The notes below the pieces were generated by a model. That model worked only from the letters and a program-made list of their open reading frames with translations. It did no database searches and had not been told where the DNA came from. 64,000 bases of DNA from Lysobacter ciconiae. Its GTDB lineage: Bacteria > Pseudomonadota > Gammaproteobacteria > Xanthomonadales > Xanthomonadaceae. Both the position numbers and the translations under genes were made by a program. Shown in pieces: positions 25,500-35,764 of this stretch. How positions within the stretch are numbered: position 1 is the stretch's first letter; every line of letters starts with the position of its first letter. The stretch lies in NCBI RefSeq assembly GCF_015209725.1, contig NZ_CP063656.1, forward strand, positions 1,285,001 through 1,349,000, in the 5' to 3' direction.

Positions 25500-26694
25500 G
25501 TGTGGACCGAATGGACCATCGCCACCCGCTTCCTGCGTGAGGGCCGCGCCCAGAGCACGTTGATCCTGGTCGGCATTGGCGTTGGCGTCGCCGTCATCGT
25601 GTTCATCACCGCGCTGATCACCGGCCTGCAGCACAACATCGTCGACCGCACCCTCGGAACCCAGTCCCACATCAGGCTATCGCCGCCGGACGAGGTCAAC
25701 CGGATCGTCCCGCTGGAGGGTCCGGCGACGCGCATGCTGCTGGAGACCCGTCGCGCCCAGCGCCTGCGCTCGATCAACAACTGGCAGCAACTGCGCGACG
25801 TGCTGGATGACTTCCCGCAGGTCACGGCGGTATCGCCGATCATTTCGGGACCGGCGTTCGCGCGCCGCGGCGAGGCCCTGCAGTCGGTTGCGCTCGTGGG
25901 CATCGACCCGCGCCGGTACCAGGAGATCCTGCCCGTCAGCGAGGACATCGTCGCCGGCGCGTTCCGCATCGGCGCCGGTGAGGCGGTCATTGGCAAGCAG
26001 CTGTCCATCGACCTGGGCGTCAGCGTTGGCGACAAGCTGCGCCTGGAAACGGGGCAGGGCGGCGACAGCGTGGTCAACGTGGCCGGGATCTTCGAGCTGG
26101 GCGTGCGCGAGCTGGATGCGCGTTACGTGTACCTGGACATGAGCCAGGCGCAGTCGCTGCTGGACCTGCCCGGTGCGGCGACGGTGATCGACCTGACGGT
26201 GGCCGATATCTTCAAGGCGGACACCATCGCCACGCGGATCCGCCGGCTCACCGGGCAGAAAGTCGAGAGCTGGATGGAGACCAACGCGCAGCTGCTCAAC
26301 GCGCTGCGCAGCCAGAGCATGTCGACCACCATGATCAGCCTGTTCGTCGCCTTGAGTGTCGCGCTGGGCATCGCCAGCGTGCTGTCGGTGAGCGTGGTCC
26401 AGCGCACGCGCGAGATCGGCATCCTGCGAGCCATCGGCATTACCCGGGCGCAGATGCTGCGCGTTTTCCTGATCCAGGGCGCCCTGTTCGGGCTGCTGGG
26501 CTCGCTGCTGGGTGGCATCAGCGGGGTCGGGCTGGTGATGGCGTTCAACCAGTTCGGCCCGCGTCTGTTCTACATCCCGGTGAACCCATGGCTGCTCGTG
26601 GCGGCCACTGCGCTGGCGACGCTTACCGGAATCATCGCCGCTGCCATTCCGGCACGCCGGGCGGCGCGTCTGGACCCGGTCGTGGCGATCCGCC

Positions 26695-26702
<8 letters not shown>
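25500..26702 (+). CDS. FtsX-like ABC transporter permease (MacB/DevC type)
   Basis: 400 residues with four hydrophobic segments in the MacB topology: one near residues 18-40, then a periplasmic core domain of about 220 residues, then three C-terminal helices (around 280, 325 and 365). The motif RTREIGILRAIGITRAQ, typical of FtsX permeases, follows helix 2. It starts with GTG five bases after the adaptor stop and overlaps the ATPase gene by 8 bp. Confidence 0.87.
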
Positions 26703-27459
<757 letters not shown>

Positions 27460-27470
27460 CTACCCGCGGG

Positions 27471-28508
27471 TCACGCCATGACGGCGTTACGGCCCGCGTT
27501 CTTGGCCCGGTACAGGGCGCTGTCGGCGCGCTCCAGCCAATGCCCAAGGTGGGCAGGCGCGGCGGGCACCACTGCCATGCCGATGCTCACCGTGGGGCAG
27601 ACGTCCGGATAATCGGCAAGGCGGATCCGCTCGACCTGGCAGCGCAGCCGCTCGGCGATCGCCAGTGCCTGCTCCCGGGTCGTGTCGGGCAGCAGGATCG
27701 CGAACTCGTCGCCTCCGCGCCGACCGAGGTGGTCTTGCGGGCGCATGACCCGGCGCATCTGCTCGGCCAACTCACGCAGCGTGGCATCGCCGGCGCCGTG
27801 GCCGTGGCGGTCGTTGATCAGCTTGAACCGGTCGACATCGATCAGCAGCATGCAGTCCTGCCGGCCCGCGCGGCGGCTGGCCAGCACCTGCTGGGCCTGC
27901 TCTTCCCAGGCGCCGCGCCGCGACAGGCCGGTCAGGGTGTCGATCCGGCGCAGCCGGTCCAGCTCGCGGTTCTGCTCGGTCACTTTGCGGATCAGCCGGT
28001 AGCGGCCGATGCTGACCGCGATCATGTGGATCAACAGCATCGGCAGGCATGCCAGCATCACCGGCATCGAGGTCAGTGGGCTGAACCCGGTTCCCAACAG
28101 CGCCGCGCTGGCTGCCCCGCCGAGAATCAGCGCCGGCAGCGAGTGCAGCCAAAGACGCCGGAAGCCGGAGCTGAGCTTGTCCACCGTGGTCAACGTGATA
28201 AGCAGCGTGGAGGGCAACACGTTGAAGTGCATCATCGGCACCAGCGCGCCGGCGATGGCCGAGTCGACCAGCAGGTTGCGCTTCTCAGCCCGGACCGGAT
28301 CGGCGCTGCCCGCCGCGAGCAGATACGCCGCATGCGGCCACACCAGGCAGCCAAGCGCGACGAATGCCCACGCCAGCCAGGACGCCTGAAGCTCATGCAG
28401 CACCGTGGCTACCGGTAGTCCGCCCAGGCCCATGCCGACCACCCGGAACGGGTAGATCAGACGGCTTACCGACAGGCGACCCCCCGGGCCGCGGCGACTG
28501 TTTTTCAT
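27471..28508 (-). CDS. Diguanylate cyclase with MASE2 membrane sensor
   Basis: 345 residues. Residues about 15-175 are hydrophobic, with several helices of the MASE2 type (compare E. coli DgcC/AdrA). The GGDEF domain follows, with GRRGGDEFAILL intact and an RPQD inhibitory site (RxxD) five residues upstream, so both catalysis and product inhibition look functional. It would make cyclic di-GMP in response to a membrane or periplasmic cue. It is convergent with the ABC operon (11 bp between stops). Confidence 0.92.
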   Translation of the reverse strand: MKNSRRGPGGRLSVSRLIYPFRVVGMGLGGLPVATVLHELQASWLAWAFVALGCLVWPHAAYLLAAGSADPVRAEKRNLLVDSAIAGALVPMMHFNVLPSTLLITLTTVDKLSSGFRRLWLHSLPALILGGAASAALLGTGFSPLTSMPVMLACLPMLLIHMIAVSIGRYRLIRKVTEQNRELDRLRRIDTLTGLSRRGAWEEQAQQVLASRRAGRQDCMLLIDVDRFKLINDRHGHGAGDATLRELAEQMRRVMRPQDHLGRRGGDEFAILLPDTTREQALAIAERLRCQVERIRLADYPDVCPTVSIGMAVVPAAPAHLGHWLERADSALYRAKNAGRNAVMA

Positions 28509-28579
28509 GGCATGACCCCCGTCTCCCCACCGGATAATACCCCGCCGGATGGTCGCTAACGCTGTGTTGTAACCGGGGG

Positions 28580-28598
28580 TACTACTCTTGCGGTAGTA
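28580..28598 (+). promoter_or_regulatory. Inverted repeat upstream of the DksA-like gene
   Basis: TACTAC, a 7-base spacer and GTAGTA lie 24 bp before the ATG of the zinc-finger gene, in the divergent promoter region shared with the diguanylate cyclase gene. It could be an operator or a leader hairpin. Confidence 0.3.
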
Positions 28599-28621
28599 AA
28601 ACGGTGCAAGGGAGATGGGTC

Positions 28622-28885
28622 ATGGCGACGGGATGGGCGGGCGACGGCGCGGTCCAGGACCAGATCGACGCGACGGTCGAGGATGCGGTGAAGCGTGCGC
28701 GCAGCCGTCTGGCAAGCGGGCCGGGGCTTCTGCATTGCGAGCACTGCGAGGAGCCGATTCCCGCGGCTCGGCGGGCTGCGGTGCCGGGGGTCCGCTTGTG
28801 CGTGTCGTGTCAGGAGCTGGAAGACGACGAGCTTGCTGCCAGCGGCTACAACCGACGCGGCAGCAAGGACAGCCAGTTACGATGA
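28622..28885 (+). CDS. DksA/TraR-type C4 zinc-finger protein
   Basis: 87 residues. The C-terminal half has CEHC, 17 residues, then CVSC, the TraR/DksA zinc finger with the EPIPAAR loop also found in YbiI. The N-terminal part is too short for the long coiled coil of DksA, so it resembles TraR-like proteins that reach into the RNA polymerase secondary channel. The start follows AAGGGAG. Its transcription target is unknown. Confidence 0.85.
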   Translation: MATGWAGDGAVQDQIDATVEDAVKRARSRLASGPGLLHCEHCEEPIPAARRAAVPGVRLCVSCQELEDDELAASGYNRRGSKDSQLR

Positions 28886-28919
28886 GCGCCTCGCTGTCCG
28901 GAAACCGCGGTGGACCGCG

Positions 28920-29339
28920 ATGCTGATCGAACCCGAACCCCATAGCCTGATGATCGACGGATCAAGTTTCCAGATCGAGTTCCGCCGCGAGGGCGACCGT
29001 CTCTGGGCGTCCGTCACCGGCGTCACCGGCACCCTGCAGTCGACAATGGACTATTGGTCGATGATCGCGTCGGAAACCGTGCGCGCGGGCGTCGCGCTGC
29101 TGCTGGTGGTGGACCACACCAGCGGGGCGATGTTGACGCCTGACGAGCTCGAGGTGTTTATCGGACATCTGGCGCAACTCGGCCTGGAACAGGTGCGTAC
29201 GGCCTACGTTGGCGCCAATCTGGCCCGCTCCGCGCAGCATGAGACCACGGAAATCCTGGCCCGCGAGCGCGGCATGGTCGCGCGCGCCTTCAACCACCAG
29301 TCGGAAGCCTCGCTCTGGCTTCGCCACGGCGAGCGGTAA
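28920..29339 (+). CDS. Conserved hypothetical protein, possibly STAS/SpoIIAA-like fold
   Basis: About 139 residues; not recognised. No signal peptide or membrane segment is seen. The alternation of predicted strands and amphipathic helices (FQIEFRREGDRLWASVTG, then VALLLVVDHTSG, then VRTAYVGANL) recalls SpoIIAA-like proteins, but this is a weak impression. The frame is open further upstream across the zinc-finger gene; the ATG at 28920, 34 bp past that gene, is the first sensible start. Confidence 0.6.
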   Translation: MLIEPEPHSLMIDGSSFQIEFRREGDRLWASVTGVTGTLQSTMDYWSMIASETVRAGVALLLVVDHTSGAMLTPDELEVFIGHLAQLGLEQVRTAYVGANLARSAQHETTEILARERGMVARAFNHQSEASLWLRHGER

Positions 29340-29358
29340 GGGCGCTGCGAAACCTCGA

Positions 29359-31818
29359 TCAGCTCTTTTCCCTGGCCCGCGATAACGCGGCGGCAAGCGC
29401 ATTGTTCATCGAAGGGGCAGCAGGTCGCGCGACCGGCGGCTTTGGCGGCGCGGCCCGCCGGTTGTCTCCGGGTGGGCGGCGCGCTGCGTTCCCGTTGCCG
29501 GGCGCCGGCCTGGCGCCCCGTGATGGTTGACGTTCGGCCGGCCCGGTCTGTGCGGGCGGCGGAGCTTCTTCCAACCGACAGGTAAGCGCGATGCGCTTGC
29601 GCGGGATGTCCACCTCCAGCACCTTCACCCTGATGACGTCCCCGGCCTTGACCACCTCGCGCGGATCCTTGACGTAACGGTCGGCGAGCATCGAGATGTG
29701 GACCAGGCCGTCCTGGTGCACACCGATGTCGACGAACGCGCCAAAGGCCGCCACGTTGCTGACCACGCCCTCCAGGACCATGCCCGGCTTGAGGTCCTTC
29801 AACTCCTGGACATCGTCGGCGAAGCGCGCGGCCTTGAACTCCGGCCGCGGGTCGCGACCGGGCTTTTCCAGCTCCTTGAGGATGTCGCGCACCGTCGGCA
29901 GGCCGAAGCGCTCGTCGGTGTAGGAGCTCGCATCCACGCTGCGCAGAAACGCGCTGTCACCGATCAGCTGCTTCACCCCGCGACCGCTGTGCTGGACGAT
30001 ACGCTCCACCACGGGGTACGCCTCGGGATGCACCGAGGAGGCGTCCAGCGGCTGGTCGCCATCGGCCACGCGCAGGAAGCCCGCGCACTGCTCGAAGGTC
30101 TTGTCGCCTAGGCGCGGCACCTTGAGCAGTGATTTGCGGTTGTTGAACGCGCCGTTCTCGTCGCGGTACACGACGATGTTCTCGGCCACGGTCGTGCTCA
30201 GGCCCGAGACCCGGGCGAGCAGGGCGGCCGAGGCGGTGTTGACGTCCACGCCGACCGCGTTGACGCAGTCCTCGACGCGCGCATCCAGCGCACGGGCGAG
30301 CCGGTAGGCGTCCACGTCGTGCTGGTACTGGCCGACGCCGATCGCCTTGGGTTCGATCTTCACCAGCTCGGCCAGTGGATCCTGCAGCCGGCGCGCGATC
30401 GACACCGCGCCGCGGATCGAGACGTCCAGATCCGGAAATTCCTTCGCCGCCAGCTCGGAGGCCGAGTACACCGATGCGCCGGCTTCGCTGACGACGATTT
30501 TCTGCATCTTCAGCTCGGGCGCCATCCTGATCAGGTCGCCGGCCAGCTTGTCGGTCTCGCGCGATGCGGTGCCGTTGCCGATCGCGATCAGTTGCACGCC
30601 GTGTTTCACGCACATCGCGCGCAGCAGATGCAGCGAGCCATCCCACTGGTTGCGCGGTTGGTGCGGGAAGATGGTGTCGGTGGCGACCAGCTTGCCGGTC
30701 GCGTCCACCACCGCGACCTTGACCCCGGTGCGCAGGCCGGGGTCCAGCCCCAGCACCGCTTTGGGCCCCGCGGGAGCGGCCAGCAGGAGGTCCTTGAGGT
30801 TGTCACCGAAGATGGCGATGGCTTCCGCCTCCGCCTTCTCGCGCGCCTGGCCGAACAGGTCCAGCAGCAGGTGCAGGTGCAGCTTGGCCTTCCAGGTGAG
30901 CCGGCACGCATTGAGCAGCCAGGCGTCGGCGGGCCGGTCGCGGTTGGCGATGCCGGCGTGGTGCGCGACCCGTGCCTCCGCCTGCGCATGGCCGGCGTCC
31001 GCGTCCTTGCCCGGGTCCAGGTCGAGCTGGATGAACTCCTCGCGACGCGCGCGCAGCAGCGCGAGCAGGCGGTGCGACGGGATCCGCGACAGGGGCTCGG
31101 AATGGTCGAAATAGTCGCGGTACTTGGCGCCCTCGGCCTCTTTGCCCTCGATGACGCGCGCGCGGATCACGCCCACCTCGCTCAGCCATTCGCGAAGCTC
31201 GCCCACCAGCGCGGCGTCCTCGCCCCAGCGCTCCATCAGGATCGCGCGGGCGCCCTCCAGCGCGGCCTTGACGTCGTCCACGCCTTTTTTGGCATCGACG
31301 AAGGCGGCGGCTGCGGTTTCCGGGACTTGCGACGGATCCGCCAGTAGGCCGTCGGCGAGCGGCTCCAGGCCCGCCTCGCGGGCGATCTGGGCGCGCGTGC
31401 GACGCTTGCGCTTGTAGGGCAGGTAGAGATCTTCCAGACGCGATTTGCTGTCGGCCGCCTCGATGTCGGCGAGCAACTCGTCGGTAAGTTTGCCCTGTTC
31501 CTCGATGCTGGCCAGCACGCTCGCACGGCGGTCTTCCAGCTCGCGAAGGTAGATCAGGCGCGTCTCCAGATTGCGCAGCTGGGTGTCGTCAAGGCCTTCG
31601 GTGACTTCCTTGCGGTAGCGCGCGATGAACGGCACCGTCGCGCCTTCATCCAGCAGACCGATCGCCGCGAGCACCTGTGCCGGGCGGGCACCGATTTCAC
31701 CGGCGATCGTGCCCGCGATCTGCGTGGCCACGCGCGCAGCGCGGCGGGTGTCGGTCGCCGCGCTTGCGGCGGCGGTGTCGGACAGCGTGGAAGTGGTCGT
31801 ATCGATGGCTTGGGGCAT
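29359..31818 (-). CDS. tex: RNA-binding transcriptional accessory protein Tex
   Basis: 819 residues. The N-terminal helical region (IAGTIAGEIGARPAQVLAAI, VPFIARYRKE) is followed by a YqgF/RNase H-like domain beginning VLGLDPGLRTGVKV, helix-hairpin-helix repeats (VGVDVNTASAALLARV) and a C-terminal S1 domain (GMVLEGVVSNVAAFGAFVD). The last 70 or so residues form a Pro/Arg/Ala-rich tail. Tex binds nucleic acid and affects transcription and stress tolerance. I use the ATG at 31818; upstream codons in this frame look non-coding. Confidence 0.95.
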   Translation of the reverse strand: MPQAIDTTTSTLSDTAAASAATDTRRAARVATQIAGTIAGEIGARPAQVLAAIGLLDEGATVPFIARYRKEVTEGLDDTQLRNLETRLIYLRELEDRRASVLASIEEQGKLTDELLADIEAADSKSRLEDLYLPYKRKRRTRAQIAREAGLEPLADGLLADPSQVPETAAAAFVDAKKGVDDVKAALEGARAILMERWGEDAALVGELREWLSEVGVIRARVIEGKEAEGAKYRDYFDHSEPLSRIPSHRLLALLRARREEFIQLDLDPGKDADAGHAQAEARVAHHAGIANRDRPADAWLLNACRLTWKAKLHLHLLLDLFGQAREKAEAEAIAIFGDNLKDLLLAAPAGPKAVLGLDPGLRTGVKVAVVDATGKLVATDTIFPHQPRNQWDGSLHLLRAMCVKHGVQLIAIGNGTASRETDKLAGDLIRMAPELKMQKIVVSEAGASVYSASELAAKEFPDLDVSIRGAVSIARRLQDPLAELVKIEPKAIGVGQYQHDVDAYRLARALDARVEDCVNAVGVDVNTASAALLARVSGLSTTVAENIVVYRDENGAFNNRKSLLKVPRLGDKTFEQCAGFLRVADGDQPLDASSVHPEAYPVVERIVQHSGRGVKQLIGDSAFLRSVDASSYTDERFGLPTVRDILKELEKPGRDPRPEFKAARFADDVQELKDLKPGMVLEGVVSNVAAFGAFVDIGVHQDGLVHISMLADRYVKDPREVVKAGDVIRVKVLEVDIPRKRIALTCRLEEAPPPAQTGPAERQPSRGARPAPGNGNAARRPPGDNRRAAPPKPPVARPAAPSMNNALAAALSRAREKS

Positions 31819-31939
31819 TGCGTGGGGACCTTGCGGAAAACGGAACCCCGCAGCGCGGGGAGCCCGATTGTGGCCGCGCCCGGGAATGCGGGGAAGCCGT
31901 TGACAGGAAGCGCCGGGCCGGGCTGGCCGCGTGCGTCGC

Positions 31940-32749
31940 TTATTTCTCGACGAACGCGCGCTCGAACACGTAGTCGCCGGGCACGCCGATGCGCGGTGCA
32001 GCGGTGAATCCACGGCCGTCCAGCAGGGTGCGGAAGTCCGCCAGCATCTGCGGGCTGCCACACACCATCGCCCGGTCGTGGGCCGGATCCAGCGGCGGCA
32101 GGCCGAGGTGCTCCATCATCTGGCCGCTCGCCATCAGGTCGGTCATGCGCCCCCGGTGATCGTGGCCTTCAAAGACGAACGGCTCGCGGGTGACGGCCGG
32201 GTAGTAGCGCAGCTTGGCGGTGATTTCCTCGCCGAGGAACTCGTGCCTGGGAAGCTCGTTGAGGATGTAATCCCGATACGCCAGATCGGCTTCGCGGCGC
32301 ACGCCGTGGGTCAGGATGATCTTCTCGAAGCGCTCGTAGACTTCCGGGTCCTTGATGATCGACAGCCAGGGCGCGAAGCCGGTGCCGGTGCCCAGCAGGT
32401 AGAGGTTCCGGCCGGGGTGCAGGTCGTGGATCAGCAGCGTGCCGGTGGGCTTGCGCCCGATGCGGATCGCATCGCCGGGCTGGATGTGCTGCAGGCGCGA
32501 CGTCAACGGGCCGTTCGCGACCTTGATGGAGAAGAATTCCAGCTGCTCCTCCCAGTTCGCACTGGCGATCGAATAGGCGCGCATCAGCGGCTTGGTCGAG
32601 CCGTCGGGCTGCGGCGTATCCAGGCCGATCATCACGAACTGCCCGTTCTCGAAGCGGAAGCCGTCGTCGCGGGTGGTGGTGAAGCTGAAGTAGTCGTCCG
32701 TCCAATGACGGACGTCCAGCACGGTTTCGGTGCCGAAGGCAGATGACAT
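31940..32749 (-). CDS. fpr: Ferredoxin/flavodoxin-NADP+ reductase
   Basis: 269 residues. The FAD-binding motif is RAYSIAS, the NADP-binding glycines lie in LGTGTGFAPWLS, and the C-terminus ends ERAFVEK, as in bacterial subclass-I ferredoxin reductases where the terminal residues stack on FAD. It transfers electrons between NADPH and ferredoxin or flavodoxin and is often part of oxidative-stress responses. Confidence 0.93.
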   Translation of the reverse strand: MSSAFGTETVLDVRHWTDDYFSFTTTRDDGFRFENGQFVMIGLDTPQPDGSTKPLMRAYSIASANWEEQLEFFSIKVANGPLTSRLQHIQPGDAIRIGRKPTGTLLIHDLHPGRNLYLLGTGTGFAPWLSIIKDPEVYERFEKIILTHGVRREADLAYRDYILNELPRHEFLGEEITAKLRYYPAVTREPFVFEGHDHRGRMTDLMASGQMMEHLGLPPLDPAHDRAMVCGSPQMLADFRTLLDGRGFTAAPRIGVPGDYVFERAFVEK

Positions 32750-32833
32750 AACGGAAGGCGCTGCGTGGATGCGGGGACGGCGTATTTTAGCCGATCGCGC
32801 CAGTGGGGCCTGGCGCGACCTTGGACGGAGGTC

Positions 32834-33256
32834 TCAGCGCACCACGGTGACCGGCACGCCGGCCTGCGCGATCACCTTGGTGGCGGTGGAACCCAGCAGG
32901 AAGCCGCGCAGCGCCGAGCGGCCGCGCGATCCCATCACCACCAGGTCGACGGCGTCATTGGCGGCGATTTCGACGATGGCCTTGTCGGCATCCTCCACGA
33001 CCGCGCGGGCCTCGAATTCCAGGCCGGCATCGCCCAGCACGGCGCGCGCGTCCTTGAGCGCGTAACGGCTGTTGTCGGCGTGGTAGTCCAGCGTGCCCTG
33101 CGTGCCGAGTGCTTCTTTCACGCCCGCCAGCAGGGGCACGTCGGCGTGCAGCAGGATGATCTGCGCCGGCGTGGCCAGGCTCTTGGCGAGCTTGGCCACG
33201 AAGTTGGCGGCACGGGTGCTGTTTTCGCTGCCGTCAACGGCAAGGAGGATCTTCAT
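32834..33256 (-). CDS. Universal stress protein (UspA family)
   Basis: 140 residues, one Usp domain. It starts KILLAVDGSENS and has the ATP-binding pattern GSRG, nine residues, then GST (GSRGRSALRGFLLGST), so it belongs to the ATP-binding Usp branch. It probably supports survival under energy or redox stress; it lies between fpr and a kinase-like gene on the same strand, with 77-82 bp gaps. Confidence 0.92.
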   Translation of the reverse strand: MKILLAVDGSENSTRAANFVAKLAKSLATPAQIILLHADVPLLAGVKEALGTQGTLDYHADNSRYALKDARAVLGDAGLEFEARAVVEDADKAIVEIAANDAVDLVVMGSRGRSALRGFLLGSTATKVIAQAGVPVTVVR

Positions 33257-33338
33257 TCACATGGCTCCGGTAATCGTGATGCGTCAACTATGGACGCTTC
33301 GCCTGCGCGGCGCTTGATCGGAATCAAAGCCGGCAGCG

Positions 33339-35120
33339 TCAGCGCGGGCCGCGCTCTTCGCGCGGTTTCGCCCGACGATCGCCCAGCAGCGCGCTGAGCA
33401 CGATCGCGACACCCAGCCCGGCGCCCAGCGCGAGCAGGACCATCGCGACGGCGGGATAGCCCAGCAGGGTCGGTCCCTCGCCGGAGCGCATCATGAAGGC
33501 AGCGGCCAGGATCAGGGCGGCGGTGACCGCGCCGGCGGCGATCCGGTTGGCGATTTTCTGCAGCGCCTCCAGCAATTGCGAATTGTCCAGGCCGGTGATG
33601 CGCATCTGCAGGCGGTTGTCGGCCAGCAGCGACAGCGCATCGCCGATCTTGCGCGGGGCTTCGCGCAGCAGCTCGTGCAGGTCGATCATCTCCCCGGCCA
33701 GGTTGGACGGCGAGAGCGTCTTGCGCAGGCGTTCGCGCATCACATGCTGCAGGTGGTCCTCCACCAGGCTCTTGACGTCCATGTTGGGGTCCAGCGCGAC
33801 GCAGACCGACTCCAGGCTTAGCAGGGTCTTGCCCAGCAGGCTCATCTCCGGCGGTGTGCGCAGGCCGCAGGCGGTCGCGATGCGGGCCAGGTCGAGCACC
33901 AGCCGGCCCTCGGACATGTGGGTGCCGTGGCTGCGCCCGGAATGGGCGGCATAGCGGGACACCAGCTGGCTGACCTCGCGCAGGTAGGTCTCGCTGTCGA
34001 AGTCCTCCAGGCGCGTGCCCATGGCGATGCCTTCGGCGGCCACGTCCTCGCCGCGCCCGTCCACCGCGGCGAACAGCAGCTTGAGCAGGCGCTCGCGCTG
34101 CTTGGGCGGGACGTGCGCGACCATGCCCAGGTCGAATACTGCCAGGCGCCCGTCGTCGGTCACCAGCAGGTTGCCCGGGTGCGGATCGGCGTGGATCTCA
34201 CCGTGGATGAAGGTCTGGTCCAGGTAGCCGCGCATCAGTGCGGTGGCCAGGTGGCCCATGGGCTCCTCCGCCCGGCGCATGCCGCTGATCTCGGTGACCT
34301 TGGTACCGACCACGAGCTCCATCGTCAGCAGCCGGGTGCGTGTGAGGTCCCAGACCGGCTTTGGCACGGTGAGCTCGGGATAGTCGGCGAAGTGGTCCCC
34401 GAAGCGCTCCAGGTTCTCCGCCTCGGCGCGGTAGTCCAGTTCGCCCAGCAAAGTCTTGCGGAACTCATGGACCCAGTCGGCGAAGTGGATGCGCCGGCCC
34501 AGGTCGGTCGACTGGTCTACCCGACCGGCAATAGATGCCAGCGCGTCCAGGTCGGCGCGGATCTGCTCGACCGCGTGTGGCCGCTGCACCTTGACTGCGA
34601 CCGGAGTGCCGTCGCGCAAAGTGGCCCGGTGCACCTGGGCCAATGACGCGCAGCCCAGCGGCTGCTCATCGAAGCTGGCGTAGGCCTTGGTCAGGCGGAA
34701 GCCCAGTTCGTCCTCGATCGCGGCACGAACCACCGGGAAGGGCAGGGGCGACACGTCGTCCTGCATGCGCTCCAACGCATCCACATACGCCTGCGGAACC
34801 ATGTCCGGGCGGGTGGACAGGGTCTGGCCAATCTTGACGAAGGTGGGCCCCAGCGCTTCCAGGTCGTCGACGAACTGCTCGGCCGTGCCGTCCGCGGGGA
34901 CGGTCTCCGCGTTGTCGAGTGCATCGCTGATGTCCAGACCGCCGAACACACCCGAGTTGCGGTATTTGAGCAGGAATCCAATGATCCGCGCGGTTCGCGC
35001 CAACCCGTGCTCGACGCCACCGGACCCTTGCGCAGGCGTCGTCGCTGCCGGCTCGGCTTCGCCAGGCGTGGCGGCTGTTTGCCCGGGCTGGGCGGCGTTG
35101 CTGCGTACGGTGTCGGGCAT
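33339..35120 (-). CDS. AarF/UbiB-like atypical protein kinase
   Basis: 593 residues. The ADCK/UbiB hallmarks are FVKIGQTLSTRPD (KxGQ motif), ASLAQVHRA (Ala-rich loop replacing the Gly-rich loop), VAVKVQRP (ATP-site Lys), IHADPHPGN (catalytic loop) and VFDLGM (DFG equivalent). Two C-terminal membrane helices (about 530-585) anchor it. UbiB proteins support ubiquinone synthesis as ATPases, but this one is not in a ubi operon, so the substrate is open. I prefer the second ATG because GGAGA lies five bases before it; one 12 bp upstream is also in frame. Confidence 0.9.
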   Translation of the reverse strand: MPDTVRSNAAQPGQTAATPGEAEPAATTPAQGSGGVEHGLARTARIIGFLLKYRNSGVFGGLDISDALDNAETVPADGTAEQFVDDLEALGPTFVKIGQTLSTRPDMVPQAYVDALERMQDDVSPLPFPVVRAAIEDELGFRLTKAYASFDEQPLGCASLAQVHRATLRDGTPVAVKVQRPHAVEQIRADLDALASIAGRVDQSTDLGRRIHFADWVHEFRKTLLGELDYRAEAENLERFGDHFADYPELTVPKPVWDLTRTRLLTMELVVGTKVTEISGMRRAEEPMGHLATALMRGYLDQTFIHGEIHADPHPGNLLVTDDGRLAVFDLGMVAHVPPKQRERLLKLLFAAVDGRGEDVAAEGIAMGTRLEDFDSETYLREVSQLVSRYAAHSGRSHGTHMSEGRLVLDLARIATACGLRTPPEMSLLGKTLLSLESVCVALDPNMDVKSLVEDHLQHVMRERLRKTLSPSNLAGEMIDLHELLREAPRKIGDALSLLADNRLQMRITGLDNSQLLEALQKIANRIAAGAVTAALILAAAFMMRSGEGPTLLGYPAVAMVLLALGAGLGVAIVLSALLGDRRAKPREERGPR

Positions 35121-35199
35121 GTTGGTCTCCATGGATGCCGATACCGTATCGGGACGGACGTCAACGTGGCTTCACGCCCTGGCTGGCACGCTCAAAGAC

Positions 35200-35754
35200 A
35201 TGCCCAGGCCCACAGGAACGCTTTGGACGATCGGCCACTCCACGCGCGAGTGGCCCGTCTTCGTGGGCATGCTGAAGGACGCCGGCATTACCGCGCTGGT
35301 GGATGTGCGCCGGTTTCCCGGCTCGCGGCGCAACCCGCAGTTCAGTGCCGAGGCGATGGCGCGGGAGATGCCCGTCACCGGCATACGCTTCATCCCTATG
35401 GTCGACCTGGGCGGGCGCCGCAAGGTCGATCCCAATACGCGCAACACGGCGTGGCGCAACGACAGCTTCCGCGGCTACGCCGACTACATGGAAACCGCCG
35501 CATTCCAGGCGGCGCGGGACCGGCTCGCCGAGCTGGCGCTGCAGGAGCGCGTCGCGATCATGTGCGCCGAGGCGGTGTGGTGGCAGTGCCACCGCGGTCT
35601 CATCTCGGATGATTTCAAGGCGCGTGGCTGGGAGGTCATCCACCTGATGGCGCCGGGGCGCAGTGACGAGCATCCGTACACGTCGGCGGCTCGGATCGTC
35701 GACGGCAAGCTGGACTACTCCGCCCCCGAGCCGCCGCAGGCCTCCCTGTTCTGA
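35200..35754 (+). CDS. DUF488 family protein
   Basis: 184 residues with the DUF488 signatures TIGHSTREW, LVDVRRFPGSRRNPQF, AWRNDSFRGYADYM and IMCAEAVWWQCHR. The conserved Cys/His pair in the last motif looks catalytic or metal-binding, but the function of the family is not established. The gene is divergent from the UbiB-like kinase and ends 10 bp from the convergent ABC exporter gene. Confidence 0.87.
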   Translation: MPRPTGTLWTIGHSTREWPVFVGMLKDAGITALVDVRRFPGSRRNPQFSAEAMAREMPVTGIRFIPMVDLGGRRKVDPNTRNTAWRNDSFRGYADYMETAAFQAARDRLAELALQERVAIMCAEAVWWQCHRGLISDDFKARGWEVIHLMAPGRSDEHPYTSAARIVDGKLDYSAPEPPQASLF

Positions 35755-35764
35755 GGCGCGTGGC